Assembly (NCBI RefSeq): GCF_011386835.1
Contig: NC_088796.1
Coordinates: forward strand, 26,057,011-26,121,010
Direction of reading: 5' to 3'
DNA: 64,000 nt
Source of the DNA: Chrysemys picta bellii
Taxonomy: Eukaryota > Chordata > Testudines > Emydidae
Positions 13,901 to 25,900 of the stretch are shown here, piece by piece (positions within the stretch are counted from its first letter, which is position 1; each line of letters starts with the position of its first letter). A program made the position numbers and the translations under genes. The notes beneath the pieces were generated by a model, which saw only the letters and a list, made by a program, of their open reading frames with translations, was not told the DNA's origin and made no database searches.

Positions 13901-16900
13901 GAAGGGGAAGCAAATGAATACAGAACAAATCTATTTTTTACATCTTAAGCTGGCAGCCGACGGTGCAGCATGACTGATAGCCTCTGCAGTACGATGACGA
14001 CGGATACCAATCGTAATATACCATCTTCTACCAAAAGGCAAGGGGCTGCTGCTGTGTAGCAATGCACGTCTGCCAGCCCCCAGATCGCCCTCGGCCTCTT
14101 CTGGGTGCTTAGCAGACAATACTGGGCAATTGGCAGAAAATAGTATACTACGACTGATAGCCATCATCATCGAGACAGTAGCATGTCTGCCCAGGTGCCC
14201 ATGATTGACAGCCACTGCAGTATGACGACGACGGATACCAGTTGTAATATACCATCTTCTACCAAAGGGCAAGGGGCTGGTGCAATGCAGCCCTACGGCT
14301 GCCAGCCCCACGGCTATTAGTCATGCTACACCGTCTACCGCCAAAAGGCAGTTAGCAGCTGCTGCTGTGTAGCAATGCAGTCCCACGTCTGCCGGCACCC
14401 AGAGGACACATGGTGACGGCGAGCTCAGCTGTAGCTGAGCGGGCTCCATGTTTGCTGTGGTATGTTGTCTGCACAGGTAACCCAGGTAAAAAGGCGTGAA
14501 TCTATTGTCTGCCGTTGCTGTGACGGAGGGGGAGGGGCCTGACGACATGTACCCAGAACCTCCCGCGACACTGTTTTGCATCATCCGGGCATTGGGATCT
14601 CAACCCAGAATTCCAAAAAAGGGCACGAAAGTAGTATCTGACGGACATGGGGAAGGAGGGAGGGCGGGCCGAGTGACGACATGGCGTACAGGTACAGGGA
14701 ATTAAAATCAAGAACGGTGGCTGTGCATCAGGGAGAAACACAAACAACTGTCACACAGAATGGTCCCCCCAAAGATTAAACTGAAAACCCTGGGTTTAGC
14801 AGGCCGTTGATTTGACGGAGGGAGGGGGAAGCAAATGAATACAGAGCAAATCTATTTTTTAAATCTTAAGACGATGGTGCAGCGTGACTGATAGCCCTCG
14901 GCATCTTTCTGGGTGCTTGGCAGCAAATACTGGGCGCTTGGCAGTTAGTGTATTACGATGGCCTTCAGGCCTATTGCACAATCTGCTGCTCAGGGAAGAT
15001 TCTGCTAATGTGCGATGAGCCAACTTGTAATAGGACGGTTACCAGTCGTAATACACCATCTACTGCCAAAAGGCAAGGGGCTGGTGCAATGCAGCCCCAC
15101 GGCTGCCAGCACCCAGATCGCCGATGAAGGCTACCAGTCTACTGCACCGTCTACCGCCAAAAGGCAGTTAGCAGCTGCTGCTGTGTAGCAATGCAGTCCC
15201 ACGTCTGCCGGCACCCAGATGACATATGGTGACGGTGAGCTGAGCAGGCTCCATGCTTGCCATGGTATGTTGTCTGCACAGGTAACCCAGGTAAAAAGGC
15301 GCGAATCTATTGTCTGCCGTTGCTGTGACGGAGGGGGAGGGGCCTGACGACATGTACCCAGAACCTCCCGCGACACTGTTTTGCATCATCCGGGCATTGG
15401 GATCTCAACCCAGAATTCCAAGGGGCGGCGGAGACTGCGGGAACTGTGGGATAGCTGTGGGATAGCTACCCATAGTGCAATGCTCCGGAAGTCGACGCTA
15501 GCCTCGTACTGTGGACGCGGTCCGCCGACTAGAGCACTTAGAGCATTTTATGTGGGGACACACACAATCGGCTGTATACAACCGATTTCTATAAAACTGG
15601 CTTCTATAAATTCGAACTAATTTCGTAGTGTAGACATACCCTAAGAGTGAAATACTAAAATACTAATAATTATTTAAAATTTATATATTTAAAGACTGAA
15701 GCAATGATAGAAGAAGTTGTGGACAGAAGATTCCAACTTAGGCCATGAGGCACCAAGAAGGAATTGGAGAGGCATCGGTCAGCACTGCTTATACTTATAT
15801 TCTAATTTTAGAACACGAGCAACACAACTGCATATGTGCAGAGCAATTAACACTGCTTACTAAAATTCCCTGAACTAAGGTGCATGCTTCACATGTGTAC
15901 CCACGTGTGGAATACACATAGGGACCATCACTCAAAGAAAAACACTAAGTTTAAATTAGATACTTTTAAAGGATGGATATTGAACTTGAGTTCTAAATAT
16001 GAAATAAGGCAAGCATGTGGTCCTTCATCTGGAGTAATATCTTTTGCTGTTATTTGTAAGGATGATTCTTAAAAACAACCAACAAATACATTTGAAAGTG
16101 GTAGTGTTTATATGCAGTACTGTAAAAATTGATTTAACTATTCTGCCATCATACCAAAAAGGTTTTGTGTTGGTTTTTTTTAAAACATCACAGAATAATG
16201 GAATAGTACTTTCCTTCTACTGTTCTTATGCAGCACCTTTCAATATCTGAAAGTGTTTATAAATATAAAATAAGGAGATGAAAACTGATAGCGTACACAA
16301 AACGAGCAACCATTAACTCAAACAACCTTGGTAGAATTTTCAAAAGAGTGCAGTGTTTGGCTAACACTGCTCCCACTGAAGTTGATAGGAGTTTTACCAT
16401 TGACTTCAGCGGGAGAAAAGTTAAACCAACACTGAGCTCTTTTGAAAAATCCCACCCTTGAACTCGATTTGTTGGCAAGAACACTACAGTTCTCATTTCA
16501 AAAGCACCATATTGGTAGCTACTACCTAGACAAAAGGCAATAATTCAATGTCTCATCTAAAGGATAGAAATGTTACCAGTATTATTGTTCATAAGAAAAA
16601 CCAAAAAGCAATGAAGTCATTAAGCCCATTTTATATTCCCTGAGGAAGAATGTGCATTACCTCTGACAATACAGTGTCTAAGTCGCTGCTGAAGAGCATG
16701 ATATTTATCCCTTAATGGAACTCTTACATCTTCAGAATTAGGAAATGCTTTCACCAAAATTTCTGCCACCTGTACAAAATATATCAGTTTCAGGGTTAAT
16801 GTTGATGGAAAAATAAGTTATAGCAAAACTCCCAACAAAACTTGTATTATGCAGAGCTCTACAAATAACATTTGCAAGGAAGCTAAAACCCTGTCATTCT

Positions 16901-19900
16901 CAATATCTTTTGCGGTTTTAGCTTCTTTTACCTTTCTGATTGGTGGTAATTCTCCAACAAGGCTCAGAATTATATCTTGAACAAGTTCTTCAACGTTCAT
17001 AAACCTAGCAAAAGGGAGCATTCGACAAGCCCATTCCACTGCATTGAGACAATGCTCAACTATACAGGCATCATACTCAGCCTTCTTGCAGTCCTAAAAA
17101 ATAAATGGTCAGATAAATATTGCTATATATATGAAAAATTCCAGCTAGACTGTATACTTATTGGCAATTTTCATGATGTACACTGAGAAGACTAGAAGCA
17201 GCTAGCTAAATGGCCTAAAGATAGCGGTTAGTGCTAGCAAGCTGAAAACCACTGTCTTGCATTCAAAATCAAAAAATCTGTTATACCTTTAGAGATAATT
17301 TTTTGGCTGTCTGCTGGAGAGAGCCTTGAGTCACTGCAGCAAATCCTGCAGGATGAGTTGGATTGGTATTAACCAGTTCAAAAATATAGTATATGATTCA
17401 TACACAATTGGTAGTACCAGAATAGAAAATACTTCGGCAAACTTTCCTAGGTGCTTGTAACTTCTACTTTCTGAGACAAGATATTATAGTAAATAACTGG
17501 AAGGCAACTAAAATGGATCAGTTTTGTTTTGAAGCAGCCAGTATCTTCTGCCTCACTAGGGCCCCTTGCACAAAGAGATATTCTGGTTATATTTACATTT
17601 GATATAAATTATCTTTTTAACTTTAACTTTTGTTTTCTTGTGCACAGAACATCTTGGCCTCATTTATAATAAAGAAATGACCTACTCCTGCTAACAGTTG
17701 TCAGCAACAGGTCTCCCCACAACCTACTGCAACTGTTATTCAATACGGGTTAGTTGCTAGAGTAGACAGGATAAAAACAATCTCAACACTTTTACAGATG
17801 ACACGATAAATGCCATGTCATCAGGTCTCTTTCTTCTTTCAACTTCTCTTGAATCATGATGCTGGTGGAGGACGACAGAGGAAGAGGAAGTTACAAACCT
17901 TGATTTAAATTAAAGCAGTCTTTTATCCTAGTTCAGGGGTGGGCAAACTACGGCCCACAGGCCACACCCATCTCGCCAGACCATTTAATCCGGCCCTCAG
18001 CTCTAGCCAGGGGGCTTACCCTGCGCCGCGCGACTCCCAGGAAGCAGACAGCATGACCCCCCCTCCGGCTCCTACGTAGTAAGCGGAGGCGTGGCCAGGC
18101 GACTCTGTGCGCTGCCCCATCGACAGCTGTCATCCCTGCAGCTACCATTGGCCACGATTCCCAGCCAATGGGAGCTGCAGGGGTGGTGCCTGCAGACGAG
18201 GCAGCACACAGAGCCGCCTGGCCACGCCTCCGAGCCAGAGGTGGGGACATGCTTCCGGGAGCTAGCTGCGGTAAGCGCCACCTGGAGCCTGCACCCTTGA
18301 GCCCCCCCATCCCCTGCCACAGCCCTTGTCCCCCTCCCACCCTTCAAACCCCTCGATCCCTGCCCAGAGCCCCCTCTTGTACCACAAGCCTCTCATCCCC
18401 AGTCTCACCCCAGAGCTCGCACCCCTAGTCAGAGCTCTCACACCACTCCCCTGTACTCCAACCCCCTGCCCCAGCCCCGAACCCCCTCCCGCCCTCCGAA
18501 CCCCTTGGTCCCTGCCTGGAGCCCCCTCCTGCATCCCAAGCCCCTCATTTCCGGCCCCATCCCAGAACCCACACCCTCAGCCGAAGCACTCACCCTCACC
18601 CCCAATTTCGTGAGCATTCATGGCCCGCCATACAATTTTCATACCCCAATGTGGCCATCAGGCCAAACAGTTTGCCCACCCTGTCCTAGTTGCTTTGACC
18701 ATTAAGACCTAACCTAATTTTTATGTACCAGATTAGCTTAATGGACTGGTAAAACAAGGAAGTTTGGATATTTTTCAACCCATCTGTGATATACAATGTT
18801 TAATGAGTTCATTAAATATAGGTAATGAAAAAGCATGCAGTATATTAATTATGGTAATTGCTACAAAAATGTAGAAAATGCTATATTTCTTGTGATTTAT
18901 GTCTTTAATTTTCCAAATTAAAAATAAACTAAGGTCCCAGGAAAAATAGCATTACTAACATTTTTAAAGATGTACAGCATAATAGAAATGGACAGCATTA
19001 TTCTTTGGTAACATATATTAATAGTGTAATTACAGCAAGATGTCTCATGAGATTACAGTATCTTAGAGTGACATAGTTTTGTACTACTGAGTGAAATGGA
19101 GTTCTTTCAAGAGGTCATAAAAGTGTACTACAAATCTCCAGAGATCATTTTATGGGAGAAAGGTTACATATTTTAGAGTAACGGGAGTTTTTTCAGATGA
19201 GTGGGCCCTGTCTGTAGTCCACTGTGGATGCACATGCACTTTATGCACCTGACACCGAAAGATTCTTGGTAGCAGGGTCTGTTGGTCCATGGTCCTCTCC
19301 TCCTCATGCTCCAAACAAAGGGCATAAGGGGTGGCATGAACCGATTGCTTCTCCAGTTACCTTTCTACCATGAACAGCTCTAGGATAAGGCTCCACCGCA
19401 GAGGGGAAGGAGGGAGGGTGGGTAGAAGAGCATAGTTTGGGACCACACATCTCAAAGAACTCCAGTTACTGTAAGGTAAGTCACCTTTCTTTCTTTGAGT
19501 GATGGTCCCTGTGAGTATTCCACTGTGAGTGACTCCCAAGCAGGATTCATTGAAAAGGATGACGCAAGAACCCTGGCTAATCACTGACTAGAGGACTGCT
19601 CTGCCAAAGTATGCATCAGCTGAAGAAGCTTGCATCAGAGCATAATCGCTCATGAAAGTTTGAACAGAACCCCACTCTACAGATTTCCAGGAGAACATCT
19701 CATACTGAGGCTACCAATGCTGACTGGGCTCTAGTCAATTGGACCCCAATATCTTATGTGATAGGAGTCACCATTAATTCATAACACAGCAAGATGCAGC
19801 CCAAAATTTGGAAAGTCGCTGAGAAGAAATCACTTCCCCTCGCATATGTTCCATAAAGGATACAAATAATTTAGGTGATTTCTTAAAGGGAATAGTCTGT

Positions 19901-22900
19901 TGCAGGCAGAATGCCAAGGCTCAACAGACAACCAGAGTGTGCAGCTTCCTATCTCACTGGTGGCATATGGCTTTGGGAAGAAGACAGGTAAGTGAATGGC
20001 CTGAATTAGATGGAATTCTGAGACTACTTTAGGGGTGAATTTTGCCTGTAATCTCTGTGAAACTTTGCCTTTGTGGAAGATAGTGTAAAATCGATTGGCC
20101 ATGGGGGCCCCCAGCTGTCTACTGCTCTAGCTGATGTGAGGGTAACCAGAAAGGCAATCTTCATTAGAGGTGGATTAAGAAACATAAAGCTAAGTGTCTC
20201 TGTATGCTGATAGGACTCAACTGAGGTCCCATGCTTGGGGTAGATTTCATTATCAGGGGAAAGGTTCTACTGTCACTGTCACGCTACCACAAATGACTCA
20301 TGACCATGAGTGCCAACCTCAGAACAGACTGTCAAAAAGCAGGGCAGATATCCCAAACTGGTCGTATGTTCTATAATTAGATTTCACCAACCCAGTAACA
20401 AATGTGAACTCCTGAAGCACTCTAACAGTCTTACCATGGAGTCACAGACAGCCCTCTTGGACATTCCAATCTATCTTGCCACCGAGGCAAACTGGACTAA
20501 GTGATAAACGGTTGCTTGCACCAAAGATCACAAAATATTCAGGTTTCTCCCAGTCCCAAGAGACTTACATTAAATCAATATATAACCCAGATCTCACACC
20601 AAAGACAACACTTGTAGCCAATCCTATCGTAAACTAAGGATTTATTAACTAGGAAAAAGAAATTAGAGAGTTATTTATAGGTTAAAGAAGGCAACATATA
20701 TACACAAATGAGTTACAGCCTATGGTTCCAAAAGGTGACAGACCTGTAGTAAATCATCAGCATTGAATATCTTTTAGGGCTAACCCATGTTGACCCTGGG
20801 GATCTCTACTTCTGTTTTGTAGTTCCAGACTGAGAATCCAAACAGCTAAAGAGACAAACCGTCTCCCTGTCAGGTATTTTTATCCCCTCCACCCCAGAGT
20901 CCAAACTGATGGGATAAGCTCAGGAGTTGTTCTCTCCTTCCTGGAGGGAGTTAGCAATGCAATCAACAGGGCCTCTGTCCTTTAATGCTATACAATTCCT
21001 TATTTGCCTTCAATGGGCTATCTTAATTAATGCTTCTTTTCCTGTTTGGTGAGTTATACAATTACAGAGGTATACAATCCAAACACTCAATACAAGTTTA
21101 TACATTAGGCTTTAGAGGTTATAAGATCAATATATGCAGCATCCTACAAGCATTTCATACAGACTAAACACATCATCATCAACTTAACATCTAGTATCTA
21201 TTTTGATAATGCACATAGATACGCAAGACTGGTTTCCAGCTATGCATTTGTAAGTGTTCAATCAGGCCTGAGGCCTTGGCATGAGCTGGCACCTGGTGTG
21301 CCAGCATCACAGACACCTTTAGAAAATGTACTGTAACAGGATGGGTGAAGATCAAGTGATTGGTAACAGGCATTGATAGCTGCTAAGTCCACCCATAGGG
21401 AACAAAAGCATAGTCATGAAATCTTTAAGAAAAAAGTCCAAAACGACAGGGATGCCGGTATCCTGATAGTAGCTACGCTGTTGGTATCAGACAGTAAACC
21501 TTTTTCATTTTGCTGTGTGGCACTTCCTTGTGAAATTCTTCCTATTGGGTTCGGTTTTTCATGTGTGGGTGCCGGGTGGTGTTGGTGGCCTGTGATATAA
21601 AGGAGGTCAGACTAGATCTGGTGGTCCCTTCTGGCCTCACACTCTGAGACTCAATTATTGTTAAGAATGGATTGTTCTGCTTTCCAGAATGTCTTTTCTA
21701 GGTTAGTCATCCACCCAAATAGCAGGGTGTGATATGGAGAGATGCCAGATTGGGATGTCTGATCTTGCCTCTGTCCTGCGGTCAACAGGTCCAGGAAGAG
21801 CTGGATATGGACGCACAGGCATGCTGATATCTGTAAAATGCTTGGAAACCACAACTGTCTGCACCATCCAGGAGCAATCAAGATCACTAACACTCCCTCC
21901 CTCTTGCTTGATCTTCCTCAGAACCTGAGCTAAAAGCAGAATGGGTGGGAAGGCATATGTCATTTGCCCCAATCACGGAACTAGAAATGCGGCCCCTCTG
22001 GAGCCCTGACCTTGAGCCCCTCGGAACAGTCATTTGGGCATTTTTTGTTCTCTTGAGACACAAAGAGGCTCCAAAGTGGGAACCCCCACTGCTGAAATAA
22101 CTTCTGAATAATACCAGAACAGAGTCGCACAGATTCCCCTTGTGGTTCTTCAAGAAGTGCCTGCTGAAGCTGTGGGCTAACATGTTGAGTATACCTTGAA
22201 GCTGGTATTGCTAAGAGCATGATCTGGGATGCGAATGCACCAGTTCTATAGATTGACCCCCCTCTATGCAATACGGGGTGAGCTTTGCTCCTCTTTGTTT
22301 GTAGATGTAGTTTGTACATGCTATCATGTTGTCATGCATGACTTGAACATGCAAGATCCAAATGAACAGGAGGAATCATTTGCAAGCCTCATGTACTGCC
22401 TGTAGCTCCAGGAGATTTACGTGCAACTTGGATTCTTGGAGCGAGAGGGGGGTTCACGTGCCTTGTGCCATGTTCATCCAGTTGGGTTCCCTGCCCTAGC
22501 AATGAGGCATCTGCAATCAGTCTTTCTGTGGATGGAGGAGTGACAAAAAAGGACCCTCACATATACTTCCTCCTGGTTCTCCCACCAGCAGAGAGAAGCC
22601 CACACTTTGTGGGGGGGAGGGTGAGACTACTTTGCCCAGGCTGTGCTTGAGTGGCACATAAACTGTTCACAATCAAGCCTACAGACATCAAAAGTGAAGT
22701 CTCACGAAGGAGGTCACATAAGTACATGAAGCCATGTGACCCAAAAGGATGACACGGATGCGACCAGCCAAACCTGAATGATGAGGCTAGGACTTTTCAG
22801 CTTGGAAAAGAGGAGACTAAGGGTGAATATGATAGAGGTATATAAAATTATGAGTGATGCAGAGAAAGTAGATAAGGAAAAGTTATTTACTTATTCCCAT

Positions 22901-25900
22901 AATTGAAGAACTAGGGGTCACCAAATGAAATTAATAGGCAGCAGGTTTAAAACAAATAAAAGAAAGTTCTTCTTCACACAGCGCACAGTCAACTTGTGGA
23001 ACTCCTTACCTGAGGAGGTTGTGAAGGCTAGGACTATAACAGCGTTTAAAAGAGAACTGGATAAATTCATGGTGGTTAAGTCCATTAATGGCTATTAGCC
23101 ACGATGGGTAAGGAATGGTGTCCCTAGACTCTGTTTGTCAGAGGGTGGAGATGGATTGCAGGAGAGAGATCACTTGATCATTACCTGTTAGGTTCACTCC
23201 CTCTAGGGCACCTGGCATTGGCCACTGTTGGTAGACAGGATACTGGGCTAGATGGACCTTTGGTCTGACCCAATACGGCCGTTCTTATGTTCTTATGAGA
23301 TGCTTTATGGCTTGGAACAGAGATAGGCAAGCTTTGGCTCAATAGCCCAAGGTCGCTCCAATAAAATCAGGTCTGAGAGTTTGACAGAGCCCCACTCTAC
23401 AGATTTCCAGGAGAGGAACATTGCATAGTGAGGCTACCAATGCAGACTGGGCTCTCGTCAATTGGCCCCCAACATCCTGTATGGTAGGCGTCACCATTAA
23501 TTCATAACACAGCAAGATGCACCCAAAATTTGGAAAGCCGCCTTTGTGATTAAAAAGGACCAGGAATAGAACCCCTTGTTCCTGTACTCAAGAGGGACTT
23601 CTTCCACTGCACCCAGGTATAGTAACTCCTTTACCTCCTGCACACGGAGACTCTCATGAGAGGCGTCCCTGAAGAGGGAGGGATAGGCAGGTGGAAGGTG
23701 GGGGAATAGAAAGGAACTGGAGGGTATAACCCCGTTCCACTGTGCTGAGGACCCAGCAGTCCGAAGTTATAGCGGTCCAAGCCGGGAAGAAAGGGGAAAG
23801 GCGGTCAGAGAACATTGGGAAATATGGATCCGGGGAATAGTCTGGTAGGTCGCTCTCAGGCGCACCCTCAAAATGACCGTTTGGCCCCCTGCTTATTATG
23901 GGTCGCGTTCGACTGGGCAGAGGGTGGAGGCAGGTGGCTCAGGCAGCGCTTGTAACCCTGGGCTTGTTTATGGGGCTGGTCCTGCCGAGGCTGGCTCCCC
24001 TGGCCCTGAGGCTGCTGTGGTTTGAACCGCTTACGCGCCGAGGCTGGGACGTAGAGACCCAAGGTTTTCAGGGTGGTGCAGGAGTCCTTGAGGCCATGCA
24101 ACTTGCTGTCTGTTTGCTCCGCAAATAGGGCCCTGCCATCAAAGGGCAGGACCTGAAATGACTGCTGGGCCTCAGTGGACAACCCAGAGAGGAGCAGCCA
24201 AGAGACTCGCCGCATGGAGATAGTGAAAGCCATGGTGGGGTAACAGCATCAGCCATCACCTGGAGGGCCGTCCTGGCCGCAGTGGTGCCTCATTGAGGAT
24301 TGCTCGGAACTACTTCTTGGAAGCCTCAGGGAGCGATCCTTTGAACTTGGCCATGGCTTGCCACATATTAAAGTCATATCGACCAAGGAGGGCTTGGTGG
24401 TTGGCCACTCTCAGCTGAAGGCTGGAAGATGAATAAACCTTACATCCAAAGAGATCCAGCCTCCTCGAATCTTTATTTTTGGGGGTGGCCCCAGGTTGAC
24501 CTTGCCTCTCCTTCTGGTTAACCGCCTCAACCACAAGGGAATTGAAGGCTGGTGGGAGTATAAGTACTGATGCCCTCTGGTTGGCACAAAGTACTTGCGT
24601 TCAGCCCTTTTAGAGATAGGAGCCAGGGAAGAGGGGGTGTGGCACAGAGCCTTAGTGATCTTGGAAACCCCTTCATGAAGGGCTAGAGGATGTCAAACAG
24701 AGGCCGAGGACTCCTCCAATTCCTCTGCCTGAAGCCCCAGGTTAGAAGCAACCCCCTTCAAAAGTTCCTGGTGCGCTTTAGCATCATCCTAAGGAACTGG
24801 GTGAGGGGGTCCCCAGGATGGCATTGTCCTCATCATTGCCGGACGAGGCTGGTGCCGCAGGAATCTCCACGTCCACTGGTGGTCCAGCAGCTTCCTCCCC
24901 TGGGTCCTCCTGGATCCACAGGGTCCTACTCCTTGAAGCCTCGAGTACCGGAGTGGGATGAGATACCGAGGCCGCTGGCCTCTCCGAGGCTCCCCGACAC
25001 TGATCGGTTGGGTGAATCCTCAAGGGTTCCATGGATACTATGGCGCCAGGGGACAGGTTTTGGTGCCGATAATGTAGTCAGCACCACTGGTACCGGGGCC
25101 TGTCTCACAGTCAGGGAACCTCGCTTCAAGCCAGCTGAGTCCTGTTTGTGACTGATGAAAAGTTGAGAACTACTAACTATATACAACTATATTACAGGTT
25201 TTCAAAGTTCACAAGAACAGAAAACGAAACAACGTTAGCCGAAGCAGCAGATGTTCCAGCACCGTCACTGGTGGCAAGAAGGAACTGAGGGTGGGGGGAG
25301 CCGGTGGTGCCCCTTATACCACGCTACTCCAGGAGGCGCCAAAGCCGGTCCCCTATGGATACTGCTGAGGGAAAGACTTCCGGAACCAGTTCATGTGGCG
25401 AGGACACGTACCTAATATGGAATGGACATGAGCAAGCACTTGAAGAAGAATCTCTTGTGTGCAGGATGTACATCTACATGCAAATAAGTGTGCTTCAAAT
25501 GGAGAGATGCGTACCAGTTGCCTTTGTTTTAAAAAAAAAAAAAAAAAAAAAAAAAGAGGGAATTACGGAGGTCAGGGCAATCATCCTGAACATTAAGCTT
25601 AGGATGAAGATGTTCATCCATCTGAGATCCAGAATGGGTCTTCATCCTCCTTTTTGGGGAGCAGTGAGGAAGCTTTTCAAGTAAAGTCATTTTCCCTTCT
25701 ATTGAGGAGGTATGGGTTCTATTGCCCGCAGATGCAACAATGAATCTACCTCTTGACAGAGCATTCTTTTGTGAGGGGGTCCCTAAAGAGGGACCGGGGG
25801 GGGGGGGCGGGGCGGGTTGAAGGGGCAGGGAAAATAATTCCATGGTGTAACCACTAGTGATAATTTCCAGAACCTATTTGTCTGTTAAGATGTCAGGCTT

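Larger units (their letters stand above)
9831..15644. mobile_element. PIF/Harbinger transposon, 5.8 kb, nearly complete
   Basis: Bounded by inverted ends TTAGGCCTGGTCTACACTACG and, inverted, TTAGGGTATGTCTACACTACG. Carries both genes typical of the superfamily: a two-exon Myb/SANT-like DNA-binding protein on plus and a DDE transposase on minus, arranged tail to tail. The 3-bp target duplication is not exact (TTA on the left, TAA on the right, or one mutation). Between transposase start and the right end lies a long internal duplication. It interrupts DIRS copy B within a CPLANE1 intron, so it is a younger insertion. Confidence 0.88.
19186..22780 (-). mobile_element. DIRS-like copy C1, interrupted
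   Basis: Low terminal repeats near 19,189-19,235 and 19,485-19,530 (TTTGAGTGATGGTCCC). Next is a tyrosine recombinase piece at 19,650-20,100 with the DIRS-type LPVFFPKP motif, then the LTR-like insert at 20,190-21,370. RNase H-side sequence follows at 21,650-22,760 with QQALLEEP and [10 protein letters not shown]. Decayed in all frames. Confidence 0.6.

Noticed and set aside
17286..17345. Frame with [14 protein letters not shown] before GTATAA, looks like a CPLANE1 exon
   Set aside because: No acceptor gives the phase needed after the 27.9-kb exon, an in-frame TGA lies just upstream, and the 27.9-kb and 17.1-kb exons already join in phase 0 with family-like sequence.
17948..18705. Open frames of 60-130 codons
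   Set aside because: They lie within a non-autonomous hAT element and are Pro/Ser-rich in every frame.
24690..25151. 153-codon plus-strand frame
   Set aside because: Antisense to DIRS gag sequence; no recognisable domain.
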